A stretch of 64,000 nt of DNA from Flavobacterium aquicola (GTDB lineage Bacteria; Bacteroidota; Bacteroidia; Flavobacteriales; Flavobacteriaceae). Location: positions 62,001-126,000 of the forward strand of contig NZ_QUNI01000003.1 of NCBI RefSeq assembly GCF_003385115.1. The letters are read 5' to 3'. Positions 59,044 to 64,000 of this stretch are shown here, piece after piece. The translations under genes were made by a program, and so were the position numbers. Position 1 is the stretch's first letter. The number at the start of each line of letters is the position of its first letter. A model generated the notes under the pieces. The model was given only the letters and a program-made list of their open reading frames with translations, did no database searches and had not been told where the DNA came from.

Positions 59044-61242
59044 ATGAAAAATCTATTTTTTAAAAAGAATCAAAGGTCAAAAGCTGAAAAAACAAAGAAA
59101 ATTTTTTTTTTAATATCTTGTTCGTTTCTTCTGGTTTCTGCTTTATCTAGTGCGCAGCAAGCCCAAAAAGATACAACAAAGGTCAATCAATTAGATGAAG
59201 TGCTGGTTTCGGCGCTGAGAGTTACTACAAAAACACCAGTAAGTTTTTCTAATATGAGTAAAGAAGAATTGGCAGCGCGAAATCTGGGTCAGGATATTCC
59301 GGTGTTAATGAATTACCTGCCTTCTGTGGTAACGACTTCAGATGCTGGTAATGGTCTAGGTTATACAGGAATTCGTGTTCGCGGCAGTGATGCGACTCGT
59401 GTCAATGTAACGATTAACGGAATTCCTTATAATGATTCAGAAAGTCATGGAACTTATTGGGTAAATATGCCTGATTTTGCTTCTTCGGTACAGAGTTTAC
59501 AGCTGCAACGCGGTGTAGGAACTTCTACAAACGGTGCTGGTGCTTTTGGAGCGAGTCTGAATATGCTGACAGATAGTTATTCCCAGAAAAGTACAGGAGA
59601 AATTTCGAATTCCTTCGGAACTTTTAATACACATAAACATACAGTAAAATTCAGCACTGGTCTGATGAATGATCATTTTGAAATTGCGGGACGTTTATCG
59701 GCTTTAAAATCGGATGGTTATATAGATAGGGCAAGCAGTGATTTAAAATCGTATTTTCTGCAGGGAACTTATGTAGGGAAAACTACTTTGATAAAAGCCT
59801 TGACCTTTGGCGGTACCGAAAAAACGTATCAGTCATGGAACGGCATTGATGCCGATAAATTGGCAGATGATAGAACTTACAACTCTGCTGGAGAATTTAT
59901 TGATGAATTTGGAAAAACTCGTTACTATGATAACGAAACTGATAACTACCAGCAAGATCATTATCAATTGCATTGGAACGAAAAAGTATCTGATAACTGG
60001 AGCACAAATTTAGCTTTTCATTACACTAAAGGAACAGGTTATTATGAGAATTATAAATATAATGAACCAGTAGAAGGATATGGAGCAATTGAGCCTACTA
60101 AAATGGTTGAAAATAGTGATGGAGATTTAGTCCCAGGTACTGATTTAATTCGTCAAAAATGGCTGGATAATGATTTTTATGGAACTACTTTTTCGGTAAA
60201 TTATAAAGCAGATAAACTAGATGTAATTCTAGGGGGCGGATGGAATAAATACGAAGGAGATCATTTTGGAAAAGTAATCTGGTCTAGATATGCTTCGAAA
60301 AGCGAACTGGGAGATCATTATTACGATGATTTTGCCACCAAAAGTGATGGAAATGTTTTTGCAAAAGCCAATTATCAATTGTTAGAGAATTTAAGTATTT
60401 ACGGAGATCTGCAATACCGCAATGTACGATATAAAGCTAATGCAGCAGAAACGGGTTTGGTTGATGATAATTTTAATTTCTTTAACCCAAAAGCTGGATT
60501 TACATTTAATGTTAATGAAAAAAACGCATTATATTTTTCATATGCCACAGCAAATCGTGAACCTAACAGAACGGATTATGAAGGAGGTACTGGTGTAAGG
60601 CCTGAAAAACTAAATGATTATGAACTGGGCTGGAGATTGAAATCAAAAACGATTCAGATTAATTCTAATGTATATTATATGAAATATAAAGATCAGCTGG
60701 TTTTGACAGGAGAACTGGATGATGTTGGTTCGCCAATACGCAAGAATAGCGGCGATAGTTATAGATTAGGATTGGAAGTTGATGCGGTTATTAAATTTGG
60801 ACAGAAGTGGTCTATTTCACCAAACTTTACACTAAGCAGTAATAAAAATGTTGATTTTGTTTCTGATGCCACAGGAAGTTTAGTTGATTTAGGGAATACT
60901 AATATTGCTTATTCTCCTGATTTTATTGCAGGAAATATTTTGACTTTTGCGCCAATAACTGCCTTAAGAATAAGCTGGCTGTCTAAATTTGTAAGTGAAC
61001 AATACCTTAATAATATTGATGATAAAAGCGGTAAATTGAAAGATTATTTTGTAAATGATTTAAATGCTTCTTATGAAATAAAAATGAATTCAGTTTTCAA
61101 ATCGATAGGAATTAATGTTTTGGCTAATAATATATTTAATGTTGATTATGTTTCTAACGGAGTTGATTATGGAGGAGGTTATGTTTATTATTTTCCGCAG
61201 GCTAGAGCTAATTTCTTGGCAGGATTAACTTTGAAGTTTTAA
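59044..61242 (+). CDS. TonB-dependent receptor, likely thiamine uptake
   Basis: This 732-residue outer-membrane receptor has a signal peptide and then a TonB box-like region (LDEVLVSALR). A plug follows with GIRVRGSDATRVNVTINGIPYND and LQLQRGVGTSTNGAGAFGAS, then a barrel ending PQARANFLAGLTLKF with the terminal Phe. There is no carboxypeptidase-like domain, unlike SusC. Control by the TPP riboswitch directly upstream points to thiamine or a thiamine precursor as substrate. This matches the TPP-regulated receptors (Omr1 type) described for Bacteroidota. A structured repeat B follows. Confidence 0.92.
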   Translation: MKNLFFKKNQRSKAEKTKKIFFLISCSFLLVSALSSAQQAQKDTTKVNQLDEVLVSALRVTTKTPVSFSNMSKEELAARNLGQDIPVLMNYLPSVVTTSDAGNGLGYTGIRVRGSDATRVNVTINGIPYNDSESHGTYWVNMPDFASSVQSLQLQRGVGTSTNGAGAFGASLNMLTDSYSQKSTGEISNSFGTFNTHKHTVKFSTGLMNDHFEIAGRLSALKSDGYIDRASSDLKSYFLQGTYVGKTTLIKALTFGGTEKTYQSWNGIDADKLADDRTYNSAGEFIDEFGKTRYYDNETDNYQQDHYQLHWNEKVSDNWSTNLAFHYTKGTGYYENYKYNEPVEGYGAIEPTKMVENSDGDLVPGTDLIRQKWLDNDFYGTTFSVNYKADKLDVILGGGWNKYEGDHFGKVIWSRYASKSELGDHYYDDFATKSDGNVFAKANYQLLENLSIYGDLQYRNVRYKANAAETGLVDDNFNFFNPKAGFTFNVNEKNALYFSYATANREPNRTDYEGGTGVRPEKLNDYELGWRLKSKTIQINSNVYYMKYKDQLVLTGELDDVGSPIRKNSGDSYRLGLEVDAVIKFGQKWSISPNFTLSSNKNVDFVSDATGSLVDLGNTNIAYSPDFIAGNILTFAPITALRISWLSKFVSEQYLNNIDDKSGKLKDYFVNDLNASYEIKMNSVFKSIGINVLANNIFNVDYVSNGVDYGGGYVYYFPQARANFLAGLTLKF

Positions 61243-61300
61243 ACAGGAAAATTTAATAATCTTCAGGATTTTTTAAAATTAGAAGAATGCTGTGGGTCAT

Positions 61301-61416
61301 GGGTGAGGGATAGAAGCTGGCTGCCGAAGCAGCGCGTATAGCCCGACAGTATACAATAAAGGGAGCGGATCACCAGTGCGATGATTTGCTCCCTTTATTG
61401 TATGGTGGCACGCCCT
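61301..61416 (+). repeat. Structured repeat B, copy 2
   Basis: The head at 61301-61347 (GGGTGAGGGATAGAAGCTGG ... AGCCCGAC) contains the small hairpin GCTGC-CGAA-GCAGC. A 16-bp perfect stem follows, 61351-61366 with 61388-61403 (ATACAATAAAGGGAGC), and an end GGCACGCCC. The layout equals 28412-28545 on the other strand. It lies between the convergent receptor and lipoprotein genes and can serve as a terminator for both. Confidence 0.8.
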
Positions 61417-61423
61417 AGTAGTA

Positions 61424-61846
61424 TTAATTATACACCCGGACAAGGGTTTCACTTACTACCTGGACAAGGTATTGCTTCATAGGATAGGTTACGGCTGTAG
61501 TTCCTTGACCTGTAAATAGATTATATTCTTTACTGTCACACGCACAAAGCGCATTGATTCCTTTGAGGGTCATAGTAGAACAGCTGCTTATTTCCTGATT
61601 AGGACAGGCAGCATCAAAAGCATTGTATCCTGTGCCAGTATTAAAAACGAATATGCCTTTTACACCTGCATCTGAATAATAAATACCATTACCAGGACTT
61701 TTAAGGTTTGCATACAGCGGCAAATTCAGGTTAAGATCTACTGAAAAAGTGTAATTTGGAATATAAGGATTTTTATTAGAGTTTTCATTGTCGCTGCATC
61801 CCAGGAAAAATAGCGATATGATAAGCAGTAGAATGTATTTTTTCAT
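61424..61846 (-). CDS. Lipoprotein with degenerate Rieske-like domain
   Basis: This 140-residue protein has a lipobox LFFLGCSDNEN. The domain reads VFNTGTGYNAFDAACPNQE, then a SSCSTM strand and ALCACDSKEYNLFTGQG, ending PMKQYLVQVVSETLVRV. This follows the Rieske order, but the two ligand pairs C-x-H and C-x2-H are replaced (ACPNQ and CACDS), so no classic 2Fe-2S cluster can form. Three or four cysteines remain and may make disulfides. It seems to be the Bacteroidota Rieske-like lipoprotein type of unknown role. Confidence 0.75.
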   Translation of the reverse strand: MKKYILLLIISLFFLGCSDNENSNKNPYIPNYTFSVDLNLNLPLYANLKSPGNGIYYSDAGVKGIFVFNTGTGYNAFDAACPNQEISSCSTMTLKGINALCACDSKEYNLFTGQGTTAVTYPMKQYLVQVVSETLVRVYN

Positions 61847-61951
61847 TATTTAAAATTAAGTCCGAGGAATTAGTTAAACAAATTTAATTTATTTAACTTT
61901 GAAATTATTATGATTAACATATTATTGTAAACTAAAAATAAAAATACACTA

Positions 61952-61959
61952 TCTTTGTG
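61952..61959 (+). promoter_or_regulatory. Promoter -7 element of greA
   Basis: TATCTTTG matches TAnnTTTG exactly. ATTG at 61926-61929 lies 22 bp upstream as a -33 element. The start point would be about 61964-61967. Confidence 0.75.
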
Positions 61960-61966
61960 AAAAGAA

Positions 61967-61991
61967 ATCCCGTCCTGATGGGATTTTTTCT
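61967..61991 (+). terminator. Terminator-like hairpin at the very start of the greA leader
   Basis: AAATCCC pairs with GGGATTT around an 8-base loop, followed directly by more T. It lies between the promoter and the greA start codon (62014), so it can only act on greA's own transcript, as an attenuator or a 5' stabiliser. Confidence 0.6.
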
Positions 61992-62013
61992 ATTTTATAT
62001 AAATGAGGAAATT

Positions 62014-62490
62014 ATGAGCGCAATATCGTATTACACAGCGGACGGATTAAAAAAATTAAGAGAAGAGTTAGATTATTTGAAAAGCGTGATGCGTCCAAAA
62101 GCATCGCAGGATATAGCAGAAGCAAGAGATAAAGGAGACTTATCAGAAAATGCAGAATATGATGCAGCCAAAGAGGCACAGGGAATGCTTGAAATGAGAA
62201 TTGCAAAACTGGAAGAAATTCATGCCAATGCAAGATTAATTGATGAGTCTAACTTGGATTTGTCAAAAGTATTGGTTTTGTCAAATGTGAAAATCAAGAA
62301 CCAGACCAACGGAATGGAAATGAAATACACATTGGTAGCCGAGAGCGAAGCCGATTTAAAAACCGGTAAAATATCAGTTACTTCTCCTATCGGAAAAGGT
62401 TTGTTGGGCAAAAAAGTAGGCGAAGTTGCCGAAATTACTGTGCCTAATGGTGTTTTGAAATTTGAAATCCTTGAAATTTCAAGAGAATAG
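62014..62490 (+). CDS. greA: Transcription elongation factor GreA
   Basis: The protein has 158 residues from the ATG at 62014. It starts MSAISYYTADGLKKLREELD, the GreA N-terminal coiled coil, with ARDKGDLSENAEYDAAKEAQ giving the acidic tip (DLSENAEYD) that reactivates backtracked RNA polymerase. The FKBP-like C-domain ends TVPNGVLKFEILEI. An in-frame start at 61957 lies upstream of the hairpin and inside the promoter, so it is rejected. Confidence 0.96.
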   Translation: MSAISYYTADGLKKLREELDYLKSVMRPKASQDIAEARDKGDLSENAEYDAAKEAQGMLEMRIAKLEEIHANARLIDESNLDLSKVLVLSNVKIKNQTNGMEMKYTLVAESEADLKTGKISVTSPIGKGLLGKKVGEVAEITVPNGVLKFEILEISRE

Positions 62491-62501
62491 TTTTTTTAAC
62501 T

Positions 62502-62549
62502 GTTTAACCGTTAATTTGTTTAATCGGTTAAACGCTTTAACGATTAAAC
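62502..62549 (+). repeat. Two overlapping inverted repeats between greA and HIT gene
   Basis: GTTTAACCG (62502-62510) pairs with CGGTTAAAC (62525-62533), and GTTTAATCG (62518-62526) pairs with CGATTAAAC (62541-62549). The inner arms overlap, so only one hairpin can form at a time. The HIT start codon follows 10 bases later. Confidence 0.7.
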
Positions 62550-62558
62550 AAATAAATA

Positions 62559-62948
62559 ATGAGTACCATTTTCAAAAAAATAATTGACGGAGAAATTCCT
62601 TGCTACAAAGTGGCTGAGGATGAAAATTTCTTAGCTTTTTTGGATATAAACCCAAATGCTAAAGGGCATACGCTTTGTATTCCAAAGAAAGAAGTGGATA
62701 AGTTTTTTGATATGGAAGATGATTTATATCTAGGTTTGATGGCTTTTTCCAAAAAAGTAGCGATTGCACTAGAGAAAACAGTTCCTTGTTTACGAGTAGG
62801 AGTGGCTGTAATAGGTCTCGAAGTGCCTCATGCACACGTTCATTTGATTCCGTTGAATGAAATGGGCGAAATGACTTTCAGACACAAAGTAAGTTTAACA
62901 AAAGAAGAGTTTGAAACATTAGCGAGTAGTATTCAAGCAAATCTGTAA
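62559..62948 (+). CDS. HIT family nucleotide hydrolase
   Basis: This 129-residue protein begins MSTIFKKIIDGEIPCYKVAE and ends with the histidine triad HAHVHLIP. The central FLDINPNAKGHTLCIPKKEV block is typical of the Hint/HinT branch. It hydrolyses adenosine phosphoramidates or related nucleotides. It lies 68 bp after greA, the usual order in flavobacteria. Confidence 0.95.
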   Translation: MSTIFKKIIDGEIPCYKVAEDENFLAFLDINPNAKGHTLCIPKKEVDKFFDMEDDLYLGLMAFSKKVAIALEKTVPCLRVGVAVIGLEVPHAHVHLIPLNEMGEMTFRHKVSLTKEEFETLASSIQANL

Positions 62949-62965
62949 AAAATATAAAGGCTCAA

Positions 62966-63010
62966 AACACAAATCTTTTTAAGAAATATTCTAAAGGTTT
63001 GTGTTTTTTT
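62966..63010 (+). terminator. Terminator of greA-HIT operon
   Basis: AACACAAATCTTT pairs with AAAGGTTTGTGTT with one mismatch around 14 bases and is followed by T7. It begins 17 bp after the HIT stop codon. Confidence 0.85.
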
Positions 63011-63030
63011 ATGCTTAAAAATGAATGATT

Positions 63031-64000
63031 ATGAAGCGTATATTTTTGTTTTTACTATTTACGAGTATGAGTTTTGGTCAAACGAAGAATCCTTATGTTT
63101 TGATTGATGCAAAAATGGACAAAATTCCGTCGGATTTAAGTACTTCAACAGATGGAATTGCCAAATATATTAATGAAAACTTTAAATCGGAAAATGATAA
63201 AATCCGTGCTGTGTTTTATTGGACTGCATCAAATATCAGCTATGATATTGAGAACATTGCATCCATCGACTTCTCTGAAGTTTCTCCAGATAAAATTAAA
63301 AATACATTACTAACAAAGAAAGGTGTCTGCATTCATTATGCTGAAGTTTTTAATGATATTGCTCAAAAGGTGAACATCAAATCCTATATTGTTGGTGGAT
63401 ATACTAAGCAAAATGGTAAAGTAGACGTACTGTCACATGCTTGGTGCGCCGCAAAAATTAATAATACTTGGTGGCTGTTTGATCCAACTTGGGGTGCAGG
63501 TTATGTTCAGAATATGAAATTCTTTAAAAGACTAAATAATCTCAATTATAAGGTGGCTCCAAGTCAATTTATTGCAACACATATGCCGTTCGATTATTTA
63601 TGGCAGTTTTTAAATTATACCGTCACCAATCAGGAATTTATCGATGGAAAAACTGAGATAAATAAGACCAAGCCAAAGTTTGATTTTGCAGGTCAAATTG
63701 AAGAATATGACCGAATGTCAGAAGTTGATAAGGCAAGAACTGCTTTGATCCGAATTCAGAATAACGGTGTCAAAAACAAATTGATTCAGGAAATGATTCA
63801 CTTTAAAAAGAGTGAAGTGGATGCTGTGCAAAATAACGATGCAATGGCAAAAATGAAGGACATCAGTGATGAATATAATCAGGCGGTAGCACAGTTTAAC
63901 GATTTTATTATGTATAGAAATAATAAATTTAAACCGGTTTTACCTGATGAAGCGATCAAAGAAATGATTCTGGCTCCAAAGCAGAAAATACTGGATTGTC
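63031..64000 (+). CDS. Transglutaminase-like periplasmic protein (3' end beyond window)
   Basis: The frame is open from the ATG at 63031 (or 63025, two codons earlier) to the window end, about 323 residues. It has a signal peptide (IFLFLLFTSMSFGQ), followed by IRAVFYWTASNISYDI, the nucleophile segment KKGVCIHYAEVFNDI (Cys), LSHAWCAAKI (His) and WWLFDPTWGAGY (Asp). These are the three blocks of the transglutaminase/protease-like fold. After about residue 230 comes a helical charged region. It probably acts in the periplasm as a peptidase or cross-linking enzyme. Its partner is unknown. Confidence 0.88.
   Translation, partial: MKRIFLFLLFTSMSFGQTKNPYVLIDAKMDKIPSDLSTSTDGIAKYINENFKSENDKIRAVFYWTASNISYDIENIASIDFSEVSPDKIKNTLLTKKGVCIHYAEVFNDIAQKVNIKSYIVGGYTKQNGKVDVLSHAWCAAKINNTWWLFDPTWGAGYVQNMKFFKRLNNLNYKVAPSQFIATHMPFDYLWQFLNYTVTNQEFIDGKTEINKTKPKFDFAGQIEEYDRMSEVDKARTALIRIQNNGVKNKLIQEMIHFKKSEVDAVQNNDAMAKMKDISDEYNQAVAQFNDFIMYRNNKFKPVLPDEAIKEMILAPKQKILDC

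Noticed and set aside
61957..62013. Longer start for greA
   Set aside because: It begins inside the promoter and includes the leader hairpin; family alignment from memory starts at MSAISYY.

Overview
The window looks like a piece of a Flavobacterium-type (Bacteroidota) chromosome. It is AT-rich, its promoters carry the Bacteroidota -7 element TAnnTTTG, and it encodes the gliding genes gldE and gldD, a SusC/SusD polysaccharide locus with a SusR-like regulator, TonB-dependent receptors and many short lipoproteins. No rRNA or intact tRNA gene is present.

Layout. 1-3 kb: envelope lipid and sugar genes on the minus strand (a GT39-type transferase cut by the window edge, a GtrA protein, two tandem PAP2 phosphatases made by a local duplication). 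3-6.3 kb: a decayed region with a tRNA-like 3' fragment, a dead IS4-type transposase and a Fic-like remnant. 6.3-13.9 kb: the most interesting locus, a peptide-export cluster. It has a small double-glycine-type precursor peptide, a CPBP membrane protease, a DUF2007 protein, a DUF6625-type glycosyltransferase, a C39-peptidase ABC exporter and an HlyD adaptor, with a second glycosyltransferase facing away on the other strand. 13.9-16.6 kb: an insertion-sequence graveyard (IS6-like, IS4-like and IS110 remnants). 16.6-22.1 kb: a compact integrative mobilizable element with structured DNA, an 80-bp direct repeat, a 16-bp-period iteron-like array, a candidate oriT inverted repeat, a relaxosome protein, a relaxase, two HTH proteins and a tyrosine recombinase.

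From 22.4 kb to the right end the window is mostly ordinary chromosome: an AraC regulator divergent from an MFS exporter, RNase G, a 30-residue basic protein, HU, mutY-ssb-gldE-gldD, a metal-binding-domain lipoprotein, a DMT permease, an M16 protease pair (one catalytic, one not), rplU-rpmA, then the polysaccharide locus at 37.2-48.7 kb (regulator, two small surface or secreted proteins, SusC, SusD, a GH99/GH71-like enzyme, a GH97 enzyme). After that come a patatin/barrel protein, ahcY, a run of five close-set genes (phosphopantetheinyl transferase, GGGP synthase-like, PnuC, a NadR-kinase/DUF4301 fusion, ArfB), a TPP riboswitch in front of a TonB receptor, greA, a HIT protein and a transglutaminase-like protein cut by the window end.

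Two families of dispersed palindromic repeats sit between genes. One has at least five full or partial copies. The other has two copies whose small inner hairpin shows compensatory base changes, which argues that the folded form is selected. Assignments come from reading motifs and remembered family features. No database search was possible.
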